A DNA stretch of 64,000 bases. Origin: Rhizobium sp. L43. Lineage in GTDB: Bacteria; Pseudomonadota; Alphaproteobacteria; Rhizobiales; Rhizobiaceae. The notes beneath the pieces are model-generated. The model ran no database searches. It was not told the origin of the DNA and saw nothing but the letters and a program-made list of their open reading frames with translations. Position numbers and translations under genes: made by a program. The stretch lies in assembly GCF_002531725.1 (NCBI RefSeq), contig NZ_NWSQ01000032.1, forward strand, positions 18,821 to 82,820. Direction: 5' to 3'. Below are positions 34,881 to 42,500 of this stretch, piece after piece (within the stretch, counting starts at the first letter, position 1; every line of letters starts with the position of its first letter).

Positions 34881-35675
34881 ATGAGACTTTCTGGACGCAC
34901 TGCCGTGGTGACGGGCGCTGGCCGGGGCATCGGACTGGCAATCGCTGAAGCCTATGTTCGCGAAGGCGCGAATGTCGTTATCGTCGACCGCGATCTGGAA
35001 GTGGCGAACGAAGCCGCCGAGCGGCTTGGGGAGCGGGCTTTGGCCGTCCGCGCCGATATTTCCGTCAACGAAGACGTTGAGACGATCGTTAAGGAAACGA
35101 TTGGCCGATTCGGCACGGTCGACATACTCGTGAACAACGCGGGCGTGGGCGCAACCACTCTGTTTCTCGAAAGCTCACGGGAGGAATTCGAACGCGTCGT
35201 CCGGATCAATCTGACCGGAACATTCCTCGTGGCGCAAGCCTTTGCTCGGATCATGGCCGCCAAAGGCTATGGGCGGATCATCAATATCGCTTCGCTGTCC
35301 GGTCAGAAGGGAGGTGTCGGGCGTTCGGCCTATGGAGCCTCAAAGGCCGGCGTCGAACTCCTCACGAAGGTTATGGCGGTCGAACTCGCGGAATCGGGAA
35401 TCAATGTGAATAACATCGCACCGGGCCCGATATTGACCGAGGTCTCGAAAGTCATGCACACGGTCGAAACGCGTGACGCCTATCATCGGCTCGTTCCGCA
35501 ACGCCGTTATGGCGAACCATCGGAAATCGCTGATGCCGCGGTGTTCCTGGCGAGCGACGATGCTGCCTATATTACGGGGCACACCCTGAACGTCGACGGC
35601 GGCTTCCTGGCCGCTGGCCTCATGTTCCCATTCGATCCAAAAGCCTCGAAGCGGCTGGGACAAATCAGCGAATAA
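34881..35675 (+). CDS. Short-chain dehydrogenase/reductase
   Basis: A 264-residue classical SDR. The ATG at 34881 (MRLSGRTAVVTGAGRGIGLA) has GGAGG 8 nt before it. Cofactor TGAGRGIG; VDILVNNAGVGATTLFLESS; catalytic IASLSGQ and YGASKAGVELLTKV; and a proper C-terminal ITGHTLNVDGGFLAAGLMF. It resembles sugar and polyol dehydrogenases. It is divergently transcribed from the kinase/RLP operon and precedes the GntR gene by 100 nt. It may catalyse the oxidation (oxidoisomerase-like) step before the kinase; the assignment is open. Confidence 0.87.
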   Translation: MRLSGRTAVVTGAGRGIGLAIAEAYVREGANVVIVDRDLEVANEAAERLGERALAVRADISVNEDVETIVKETIGRFGTVDILVNNAGVGATTLFLESSREEFERVVRINLTGTFLVAQAFARIMAAKGYGRIINIASLSGQKGGVGRSAYGASKAGVELLTKVMAVELAESGINVNNIAPGPILTEVSKVMHTVETRDAYHRLVPQRRYGEPSEIADAAVFLASDDAAYITGHTLNVDGGFLAAGLMFPFDPKASKRLGQISE

Positions 35676-35727
35676 CCTGGAGAGGTGGCCAGTTCGACGT
35701 TCGGCATTTGTCGCAAGCGGGAAAACG

Positions 35728-35746
35728 CGGTATGACCTCGTACCTT
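35728..35746. promoter_or_regulatory. Heptad-repeat operator, site D (GntR autoregulation)
   Basis: CGGTATGACCTCGTACCTT contains CGGTATGACCT (one mismatch to the AGGTATGACCT core) and a second ACCT at 7-nt spacing. It is 30 nt upstream of the GntR start, as expected for autoregulation. Confidence 0.6.
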
Positions 35747-35775
35747 TTCGATTTCTGATTGGAGCGTGACCAGGA

Positions 35776-36477
35776 ATGCTGTCTGTTGACCCAAAGAAAA
35801 TCCCAAGCCGGCTGGACATAGCGCTCGACTACATTACGGGCGAAATTGCCAAAGGCAACCTCGGGCCTGGTGACAAACTTCCCAATGAAAAAGAGCTGGC
35901 CCAGCTTCTCGGGATCAGTCGCACTCCAATCAGAGAGGCGATCAAAACGCTCGCGGTCTCGGGTCTTGTCGAGACGCGTCATGGCTTTGGAAATTACATC
36001 CGTAAGGACGAAGGCCTTCCGGCGATGCCGCTCGCGATGTTTCAGCTCTATCTTCAGAGCTCGACGCCTGAGATGCTGATGGAACTGCGATACATTTTCG
36101 ACCGCAACTGTTCAGAACTCGCGTCGCTGCGGCGTACGGACGAAGACCTCGCCACGATGAGAGAGTGCATCGACCGACTAAAAAGGCTGTCGGAGGATGC
36201 GAACTCCGCGATCGAAGATCTCCTCAAGGCCGATCTCGATTTCCACCGAGCAATATACAAAGCCGCCGGAAACCCGTTGATCGTCGTGATCGCCGACTTC
36301 GTGCTGACGATGGTCGCGCCTTGGGTGCAAAAATCGCTAGAGGTCAGTGGCAAATGGCGCGCAGTCGATCTCCACGAACACATGTTTCAGATGATCCGGG
36401 ACAGAAAGACCGGTGACCTCAGCCGCGAGAGCGTCGAGGAAAACATGGAACACTTCCGCACATCCCTGCTGAAATGA
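35776..36477 (+). CDS. GntR family regulator (FCD subfamily) of the RLP gene region
   Basis: A 233-residue regulator. Winged helix at about residues 10-75 (ALDYITGEIAKGNLGPGDKL, then LLGISRTPIREAIKTLAVSG), then a FCD ligand domain (YIFDRNCSELASLRRTDEDL, then LDFHRAIYKAAGN). It should sense an acid or sugar-acid intermediate. Five heptad-repeat sites at 24245, 32411, 34828, 35728 and 42182 lie in promoters around it, including its own, so it is the likely regulator of the whole 21702-42044 region. Confidence 0.88.
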   Translation: MLSVDPKKIPSRLDIALDYITGEIAKGNLGPGDKLPNEKELAQLLGISRTPIREAIKTLAVSGLVETRHGFGNYIRKDEGLPAMPLAMFQLYLQSSTPEMLMELRYIFDRNCSELASLRRTDEDLATMRECIDRLKRLSEDANSAIEDLLKADLDFHRAIYKAAGNPLIVVIADFVLTMVAPWVQKSLEVSGKWRAVDLHEHMFQMIRDRKTGDLSRESVEENMEHFRTSLLK

Positions 36478-36633
36478 CAGCCAGGGCATCACGTCAAGGC
36501 GTGGCGCATCTTACATTTCCCGCAGGTCGCACTGCGATCATCACCGGCGGCATCTGAAGGCGGACGCGAAGCCCGGATACCGTATGCCGCCCGGCCTATT
36601 CGCCGGGTTCTGAAAATTGCCAGAAAACGATAA

Positions 36634-36660
36634 TGCGCCAGGCTGATTGCGCCTGGCGCA
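36634..36660 (-). terminator. Terminator-like hairpin between convergent operons
   Basis: TGCGCCAGGC (36634-36643) pairs perfectly with GCCTGGCGCA (36651-36660) around a 7-nt loop. On the minus strand it is followed by ATTATCGTTTTC. It lies 34 nt after the RpiB-type gene stop and probably ends the transketolase operon. Confidence 0.65.
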
Positions 36661-36693
36661 TCGACCGCGAGCAATGCATGCCCAGCCTTCCAA

Positions 36694-37149
36694 CTAGCGG
36701 GCGTGGTATTTCGTATCGACCTCGTCGATGGCGGCAACATTGCTGGCCGAGCGACCGTTCTCGTCGAACCTCTGGGCGAGGAATGAGTCGACGATCGTCT
36801 TCGCAAGTTCCGATCCAATGACGCGGGCGCCCATGGTAATGATCTGGGCGTTGTTCGACAACGCCGCCCGCTCGGCGGAATAAGTATCGTGTGTGAGGGC
36901 TGCCCTAATACCCGGCACCTTGTTTGCCGAAATGCAGACGCCGATCCCGGTGCCGCACACCAGGATGGCCTTGTCATAGGTGCCGTCGAGCACGCCGTTG
37001 GCGACCCTGTCGGAGAGGTTCGCATAGAAATCGTCGAGACCGGCGTCCGTCCGGGAGACCTCGAACACCTCAAAACGGTCCTTGAGATAATCGGCGAGGA
37101 CCTTGGCGAGGCCCTCGCCCGCGCTGTCGCCTGCTACTGCAATTTTCAT
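36694..37149 (-). CDS. derI: RpiB-type isomerase, probable D-erythrulose-4-phosphate isomerase
   Basis: A 151-residue RpiB/LacA-B-family isomerase. The ATG at 37149 gives the typical MKIAVAGDSAGEGL start, with AGGAG 8 nt upstream. The active-site cysteine lies in LVCGTGIGVCISANKVPGIR (C65), and NNAQIITMGARVIGSELA follows. The length fits RpiB. Paired with a LerI-type gene it most likely converts D-erythrulose-4-phosphate to D-erythrose-4-phosphate, as in erythritol, threitol and apionate pathways. The alternative is ribose-5-phosphate isomerase B. Confidence 0.82.
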   Translation of the reverse strand: MKIAVAGDSAGEGLAKVLADYLKDRFEVFEVSRTDAGLDDFYANLSDRVANGVLDGTYDKAILVCGTGIGVCISANKVPGIRAALTHDTYSAERAALSNNAQIITMGARVIGSELAKTIVDSFLAQRFDENGRSASNVAAIDEVDTKYHAR

Positions 37150-37161
37150 CTTCATCACTCC

Positions 37162-37932
37162 TCAGATTTTGGCCGCGCACTTTTCGAGGATGTCGAGGTA
37201 GCCCTCGATCTTCCAGGCCGAGCGGCCGATGAACAGCCCATCGACATGAGGGCAGGATATGAGCTCTTCGCAGTTGTCTGCGTTGACCGAACCGCCGTAG
37301 AGGCAGGGAATGCGCCGGCCGAGCACGGCTTCCGCGAACGCGATGATCTCGGCCTGGCGGGCGTCGGCGTAGTCCGCTGTCGCGGGGATCCCATCGACGC
37401 CAATGGCCCAAACAGGCTCGTAGGCAAGCAGTATCGGTTTGTGCTTCTGGTCGGTAGAAAGGCTTCCCAACGCGCCACGAACCTGGCGCTCGAGGACGTC
37501 GCGGGCTCGCCCGGCCTCGCGTTCGGAAAGTGTCTCCCCTATGCAGATGAGCGGGATCAAGCCGTGGCGAACCGCCGCCTCGACTTTCAGTCCTACCGTC
37601 ACGTCCGTCTCACCGAAATGTTCACGCCTCTCGGAGTGACCAAGCTCGACGATGTCGAGGTTGCAGTCTGTAAGCATCAAGGCCGAAATCTCGCCCGTCC
37701 AGGCGCCCTCCTCGTCCCAGTGCATGTTCTGCGCGCCGACCTTTACCGACGTGCCCGCCAATGTGGTCTTCACTTCCCGGACAACAGTGAAAGGAGGGAT
37801 GACAAAGCGCTGGATGCGCGGATGGGACGTGATGTCTGCGGCCCTGAGACCGTGCGCAAATTGCGCGGCATCGGCAAGCGTCTTGTTCATCTTCCAGCTG
37901 GTGCCAATCCAGAGGGTTTTCTTCTCGGTCAT
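37162..37932 (-). CDS. lerI: TIM-type isomerase, probable L-erythrulose-1-phosphate isomerase
   Basis: A 256-residue triosephosphate-isomerase-family protein. The start MTEKKTLWIGTSWKMNKT (ATG 37932) has the LerI-like variant WIGTSWKMNK in place of the usual GNWKMN. Catalytic residues are present: K in WKMNK, H in ELGHSERREHFGETD and E in AYEPVWAIG; the phosphate loop is LYGGSVNADN. It should interconvert L-erythrulose-1-phosphate and D-erythrulose-4-phosphate, the step between the RLP and the RpiB-type isomerase. It lies 12 nt from that gene. Confidence 0.83.
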   Translation of the reverse strand: MTEKKTLWIGTSWKMNKTLADAAQFAHGLRAADITSHPRIQRFVIPPFTVVREVKTTLAGTSVKVGAQNMHWDEEGAWTGEISALMLTDCNLDIVELGHSERREHFGETDVTVGLKVEAAVRHGLIPLICIGETLSEREAGRARDVLERQVRGALGSLSTDQKHKPILLAYEPVWAIGVDGIPATADYADARQAEIIAFAEAVLGRRIPCLYGGSVNADNCEELISCPHVDGLFIGRSAWKIEGYLDILEKCAAKI

Positions 37933-37974
37933 GTCCCGCTTCACCACGTTTGCGTTCGAACTGCTGTGACCTAC

Positions 37975-39024
37975 CTAGAGCGAGCCGGCTCGATACCGCT
38001 TCGCCATTTCCGCGAGTGGCACGACGTTGATAGAGCTTGCGCGCCCTGCCGTTCCGAAAGCTTCGAATCTTTCGCGACAAAGCTTCGAAAGCGCCGTCAT
38101 TGCGGGCTTCAAATATTTGCGAGGGTCGAATTCTGTCGGATCTTCGGACAGCACTCGGCGCACCTGCCCGGTCATTGCCATGCGGCAATCCGTGTCGATG
38201 TTGACCTTTCGCACACCATGCCGAATGCCGCGCAGGATTTCCTCGAGCGGCACGCCCCAGGTGGGCTTCATCCGCCCGCCGAAGCGATTGAAGATTTCCT
38301 GCAACTCCTCCGGCACGCTTGACGAACCGTGCATGACGAGATGGGTATTCGGAAGTTTCCGGTGGATCGCCTCGATAACATCCATTGCCAGCACGTCACC
38401 GTCCGGCCGGCGTGAGAACTTGTAGGCGCCATGGCTGGTGCCCATTGCGACGGCAAGCGCATCCACCTTGGTCTCCGCGACAAATTTCGCCGCCTCCTCC
38501 GGATCGGTCAGAAGCTGATGCGGATCGAGCTTGCCTTCGACGCCGTGACCGTCTTCCGCCTCGCCCGCACCGGTCTCAAGCGAGCCCAGAACGCCAAGCT
38601 CCCCTTCCACCGAAACCCCTGCCCAATGGGCCGTGTCGCTGACGCTTCTCGTGACCTTGACGTTGTAGTCCCAATCCGCCGCGGTTTTCCCGTCAGCAAG
38701 GATCGATCCGTCCATCATTACGGACGTAAAACCATGCTGGATCGCGGTGACGCAGGTGCTCGGTTCGTTTCCGTGGTCAAGATGGACGCAAACGGGGATA
38801 TGCGGATAGATTTCCGTCACCGCCTCCATCATGTGCTTGAGCATGATGTCGTTGACATAGGCTCGCGCCCCACGGCTCGCCTGGAGGATGACAGGCGAAT
38901 CCGTTCCGTCGGCCGCTTCCATGATGGCAAGCGCCTGTTCCATGTTGTTAATGTTGAACGCCGGGACGCCGTAGCCGTGTTCGGCGGCATCATCCAGCAG
39001 CTGGCGGAGAGTAATCCTGGCCAT
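37975..39024 (-). CDS. fba: Class II fructose-bisphosphate aldolase (Calvin-type)
   Basis: A 349-residue zinc aldolase of the Calvin-cycle (CbbA) subtype. Zinc-site HLDHGNEPSTC (H81, D83, H84), GFTSVMMDGSIL, the phosphate loop HGSSSVPEELQEIF and the C-terminal CREREFEAFGTAGRA-like tail CRERFEAFG are all in place. It condenses dihydroxyacetone phosphate with glyceraldehyde-3-phosphate and, in this class, also with erythrose-4-phosphate to give sedoheptulose-1,7-bisphosphate. That second activity fits the erythrose-4-phosphate made by this gene set. Confidence 0.9.
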   Translation of the reverse strand: MARITLRQLLDDAAEHGYGVPAFNINNMEQALAIMEAADGTDSPVILQASRGARAYVNDIMLKHMMEAVTEIYPHIPVCVHLDHGNEPSTCVTAIQHGFTSVMMDGSILADGKTAADWDYNVKVTRSVSDTAHWAGVSVEGELGVLGSLETGAGEAEDGHGVEGKLDPHQLLTDPEEAAKFVAETKVDALAVAMGTSHGAYKFSRRPDGDVLAMDVIEAIHRKLPNTHLVMHGSSSVPEELQEIFNRFGGRMKPTWGVPLEEILRGIRHGVRKVNIDTDCRMAMTGQVRRVLSEDPTEFDPRKYLKPAMTALSKLCRERFEAFGTAGRASSINVVPLAEMAKRYRAGSL

Positions 39025-39030
39025 GACATG

Positions 39031-40053
39031 TTACTCGCTGGTTGGATTGGAATTGAGATAGCTTGCGATCACGTCGACCTCCGTCGCCGAACCGAAAACC
39101 AGCGGCGTGCGGCAATGGTGAGAGGTCGGGATCTTGTCCAGGATGGCGGTCGTGCCGTCGGTGGCCCGCCCCCCGGCCTGCTCCATCAGGAACGCGATCG
39201 GATTCGCTTCATACACCAGTCGAAGGCGCCCATTTTCAAAGCCGGGTCGCTTGTCGCCGGCGTAGAAGAACACACCGCCCCTGATCAGGATCCGGTGGAG
39301 CTCTCCGACTGCCGATCCGAGCCAACGCATGTTGAAATCACGGCCGCGCGTTCCCTCCTTGCCGGTCAGACAATCCTGAAGATACAGGCTCATGGCAGGG
39401 TGAAGGTGACGGTGGTTGGAAGCGTTATATGCAAGCTCGGACGTGTCGCAAGGTATCAGAACCTGCCTTTTGACGATCAGGAACTCGCCGGTTTGGGGAT
39501 GCATCGTCGCCAGCAGCACACCCTCACCGACCGAAAAGCCCAAATCGACGGTGTTGCCGAATGAGACATAACCGGCCGCGGCCTGGCGCTTTCCAGGGGT
39601 TAAAAAGGGATCTTCAGCTTCGCAGAAAGGCATGATCGAGAAGATCGTGCCGACGGGCGTGCCCAGCCCGACATTGCCTGAACCGTCGATCGGGTCGATT
39701 GCGACCGCAAAATGCTGGCCATTGAGCATAACTGGCGCGTCGGCCTCCTCGGACAGGACCCTGGCAGCGCCTGCGCGTGCGAGTATTTCGATGAACAACT
39801 CGTGCGACGCGATGTCGATTGCCTTTTGCGCATCACCGTCGGTATTTGATCCGACAAGGTGGGCCAGATCGCCCTCCAGGGAACCGGCTGCGATGCGTGC
39901 GGATAAAAGACAGGCGGCATCCAACACACCGTTGATTAGAGCCGCCACCCCCTGACGGGACAAATCTTCACCAGCCCAGGTCGAGAGGTACTCATCGACA
40001 GAACCATACTGGACGCCCGCTTCGTCATTTCCGGGTGTCGCCGGCGCGCTCAT
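39031..40053 (-). CDS. Fructose-1,6-bisphosphatase class 1
   Basis: A 340-residue class 1 FBPase. The metal-site motif AIDPIDGSGNVGLGTPVGTI is seen (usually DPLDGSSN; here Gly replaces Ser), with an earlier acidic site SEEADAP and a C-terminal RLRLVYEANPIAFLMEQAGG. It should remove the 1-phosphate from fructose-1,6- and possibly sedoheptulose-1,7-bisphosphate. Its start overlaps the transketolase stop by 4 nt and it precedes the aldolase by 6 nt, so the three enzymes are made together. Confidence 0.88.
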   Translation of the reverse strand: MSAPATPGNDEAGVQYGSVDEYLSTWAGEDLSRQGVAALINGVLDAACLLSARIAAGSLEGDLAHLVGSNTDGDAQKAIDIASHELFIEILARAGAARVLSEEADAPVMLNGQHFAVAIDPIDGSGNVGLGTPVGTIFSIMPFCEAEDPFLTPGKRQAAAGYVSFGNTVDLGFSVGEGVLLATMHPQTGEFLIVKRQVLIPCDTSELAYNASNHRHLHPAMSLYLQDCLTGKEGTRGRDFNMRWLGSAVGELHRILIRGGVFFYAGDKRPGFENGRLRLVYEANPIAFLMEQAGGRATDGTTAILDKIPTSHHCRTPLVFGSATEVDVIASYLNSNPTSE

Positions 40054-42044
40054 TGCTTGCCCCTTATCCTTGCTAGGGCGCGCGTGACGATTGCGTCACG
40101 CGTGATCCCAAATTGCTCGTACAGCGTCTCGGCCGGCGCAGACGCTCCGAAGCCGGACATCCCGATCACGTCGTCTTCGCTGTCGACATACCTAGTCCAG
40201 CCGAACTTCGAGAGCGCTTCCACGGCAATGCGCGGCGCGTTGCCGAGGACCGAGCTGCGGTAATCCTTGGGCTGCTTTTCGAAGAGATCCCAGCTCGGCA
40301 TCGAGACGACAGCGGCGGGAACGTTTCTCGCCTCAAGCTCGTCGGCAGCCTGGATCGCAAGCGCGACTTCCGTTCCAGTGGCGATGATTGTGACGGCACG
40401 TTCGCTGCTCGCTTCCCGCAGCACATAGGCTCCCCGTGCGCAGCGATTGATGCCGTCACGCTGGGCGCGCAGTTGCGGGACATTCTGCCGCGAGAGCGCC
40501 AAAACCGACGGCGTGTTCTTGCTGGTTATTGCAAGATCCCAGCATTCCAGCGTCTCGATGGTGTCGGCGGGCCGGAATACATGCAAGTTCGGCATTGCCC
40601 TGAGGCTGGCAAGATGCTCGACCGGCTGGTGCGTCGGACCGTCTTCGCCAAGACCGATCGAGTCATGCGTCATCACGAAGATAGAGCGGACGCCCATCAG
40701 AGCCGCCACACGAATGGCATTGCGGCAATAATCCGAGAAGACGAGGAACGTGCCACCATAGGGTATGACGCCGCCGTGAGCCGCCATACCGTTCATCGCG
40801 GCGGCCATGGCAAACTCTCTAACGCCATAGCTGACATACCGCCCGCTTGCAGCGGCGGTGAAATCGCTGTCGACGGCCGGAACCCGGGTCAAGTTTGAGT
40901 GGGTGAGGTCAGCGGACCCGCCGATCATTTCCGGAAGCAGCTCCGTCAGCGCTTCCAGTGCGATCTGGCTTGCCTTACGCGTTGCCACTGATTGCGGCTT
41001 GTCGAGCAGCTTTGCCTTGGCGGCGTTGACCGCTTCCTCATATCGCGCTGGCAATGAGCCGGCGGTGCGGCGTTCAAACTCACTTCTGACATCTGCGCCC
41101 GCTGCTTCGAGCCGCGCTTGCCAGTCCTTGCGCGCCTTGGCGCCCTTCGCGCCGACTTCGCGCCAAGTTTTGAGGATTGGAGCAGGAATCTCGAAAGTGT
41201 CCGCCGTCCAGCCATAGACTGCCTTCGTCGCGGCGGCTTCGCTGGCGCCGAGCGGTGCACCATGTACGGAGCTTGTTCCTGCCCTTGACGGAGAGCCGTA
41301 TCCAATGATGGTTTTCAGGGCTATGAGGGATGGTCTGGATGCTTCCGCCTTCGCCTGCGAGATCGCCGCGTCGATCGCATCCGGATCATGACCGTCAACG
41401 CGCTGCGTGTGCCATCCGTACGCGTCGAACCTCGCGAGCACATCTTCTGAAAACGCGATTGCGGTCGAGCCGTCGATGGTGATGGAGTTGTCGTCGTAAA
41501 GGACGATCAACTTGCCGAGCTGCAGGTGGCCGGCCAGCGAAGCAGCTTCCTGACCAACACCTTCCATGAGACACCCATCTCCACAGAAAACGTACGTCCG
41601 GTGATCGACAAGCGCTGCGCCAAATTCGGTTGATAGGCGCCGCTCCGCAATAGCCATTCCGACAGCCGACGCGATCCCCTGTCCGAGCGGCCCGGTGGTC
41701 GTCTCGACGCCAGCGGTGTGCCCATATTCGGGATGACCTGGCGTTTTGGAGCCCCATTGGCGGAAGTTGCGAACCTGCTCAATGGTCATGTCTTTGTACC
41801 CGGTGAGGTGCAGAAGGCTGTAGAGCAGCATCGAGCCATGGCCGTTCGACAGGACGAAACGATCGCGGTCCGGCCAGCCAGGTTCGCTTGAATCGAACTT
41901 GAGGTGCCGGCCGAACAGCACCGCCGCCGCATCAGCCATGCCCATGGGCATTCCGGGGTGCCCGGACTTTGCGGCCTCAACCGCGTCGATCGACAGGACA
42001 CGGATAGCGTTCGCGAGATCGCGGATCGAAACTGCTGCTGTCAA
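40050..42044 (-). CDS. tkt: Transketolase
   Basis: About 664 residues. The start is a TTG at 42044, directly after GGGGAGGAAGAA; the frame runs to 42071, but without signal. Sequence: AAKSGHPGMPMGMADAAAVL, the thiamine-pyrophosphate motif GDGCLMEGVGQEAASLAGHL with the ligand N in LYDDNSIT, and ILTHDSIGLGEDGPTHQPVE-like FVMTHDSIGLGEDGPTHQP. It moves two-carbon units between ketose and aldose phosphates. In context it can turn D-erythrose-4-phosphate and xylulose-5-phosphate into fructose-6-phosphate and glyceraldehyde-3-phosphate. Confidence 0.92.
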   Translation of the reverse strand: MTAAVSIRDLANAIRVLSIDAVEAAKSGHPGMPMGMADAAAVLFGRHLKFDSSEPGWPDRDRFVLSNGHGSMLLYSLLHLTGYKDMTIEQVRNFRQWGSKTPGHPEYGHTAGVETTTGPLGQGIASAVGMAIAERRLSTEFGAALVDHRTYVFCGDGCLMEGVGQEAASLAGHLQLGKLIVLYDDNSITIDGSTAIAFSEDVLARFDAYGWHTQRVDGHDPDAIDAAISQAKAEASRPSLIALKTIIGYGSPSRAGTSSVHGAPLGASEAAATKAVYGWTADTFEIPAPILKTWREVGAKGAKARKDWQARLEAAGADVRSEFERRTAGSLPARYEEAVNAAKAKLLDKPQSVATRKASQIALEALTELLPEMIGGSADLTHSNLTRVPAVDSDFTAAASGRYVSYGVREFAMAAAMNGMAAHGGVIPYGGTFLVFSDYCRNAIRVAALMGVRSIFVMTHDSIGLGEDGPTHQPVEHLASLRAMPNLHVFRPADTIETLECWDLAITSKNTPSVLALSRQNVPQLRAQRDGINRCARGAYVLREASSERAVTIIATGTEVALAIQAADELEARNVPAAVVSMPSWDLFEKQPKDYRSSVLGNAPRIAVEALSKFGWTRYVDSEDDVIGMSGFGASAPAETLYEQFGITRDAIVTRALARIRGKQ

Positions 42045-42181
42045 TTCTTCCTCCCCATAAACCGCGACCAATGTGGCGCATTTTTCTGGACATCACAATA
42101 TCAGAACACAAAATAACGCAATACACACGATAAACATAACAATATCACATTCCGCTGCGACTGCGAAGAGTCTGCCCATCG

Positions 42182-42207
42182 ACATCATACCTCATACCTT
42201 ATACCTC
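42182..42207. promoter_or_regulatory. Heptad-repeat operator, site E
   Basis: ACATCATACCT starts three tandem heptamers ATACCTC, ATACCTT, ATACCTC (42187-42207), almost the same array as site C at 34833. It is 138 nt upstream of the transketolase start and points to shared control of the transketolase operon and the RLP operon. Confidence 0.65.
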
Positions 42208-42430
42208 TGTATTTGCGCAATAGCTTTTATTTGGCTACCGCGTCCATCGGGAGCCGGAAGGATCGTCCCGGGTCGCTTTCACGGGGGCGGTCTGCCTCGA
42301 TCCGTTTGGTGGCAAACGGACAAGACGACCACCGTGATGACTACCGCGTTGGGCACTCACGGGTGGTTGAAACCATTCCAAATGCGGAATGCTCGATGCG
42401 GCTCGCCGATGTTTCCCGACATTTCTTCAG

Positions 42431-42466
42431 TTGACAGCTTTTACAAATGCATTAACGTATACGTTA
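42431..42466 (+). promoter_or_regulatory. Probable promoter with palindromic operator for the 42501 transporter operon
   Basis: TTGACA (42431-42436) is followed after 16 nt by TAACGTATACGTTA (42453-42466), a perfect 14-bp palindrome that would cover the -10 box. A GTATAC centre is common in FCD-type GntR operators, and the GntR gene at 47156 belongs to this operon. The first gene starts 34 nt downstream. Confidence 0.6.
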
Positions 42467-42500
42467 TTGAACTCAATAGGCCTTAAAGGGAGGAACCGAA

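Larger units (their letters stand above)
42045..42500. other. Divergent promoter region between transketolase and the fourth ABC transporter
   Basis: No gene. It is AT-rich near 42070-42130. Two regulatory elements are listed separately: the heptad operator at 42182-42207 and a promoter/palindrome at 42431-42466. The middle (about 42210-42420) shows open frames without domain character. Confidence 0.5.

Noticed and set aside
36889..38322. 477-codon open frame on the plus strand
   Set aside because: It is antisense to the RpiB, TIM and aldolase genes. Its translation is rich in Arg, His and Asp with no domain; a frame left open by high GC.
37975..42044. A cbb carbon-fixation operon
   Set aside because: There is no true RuBisCO large or small subunit and no phosphoribulokinase; the linked isomerases point to C4 sugar phosphates.
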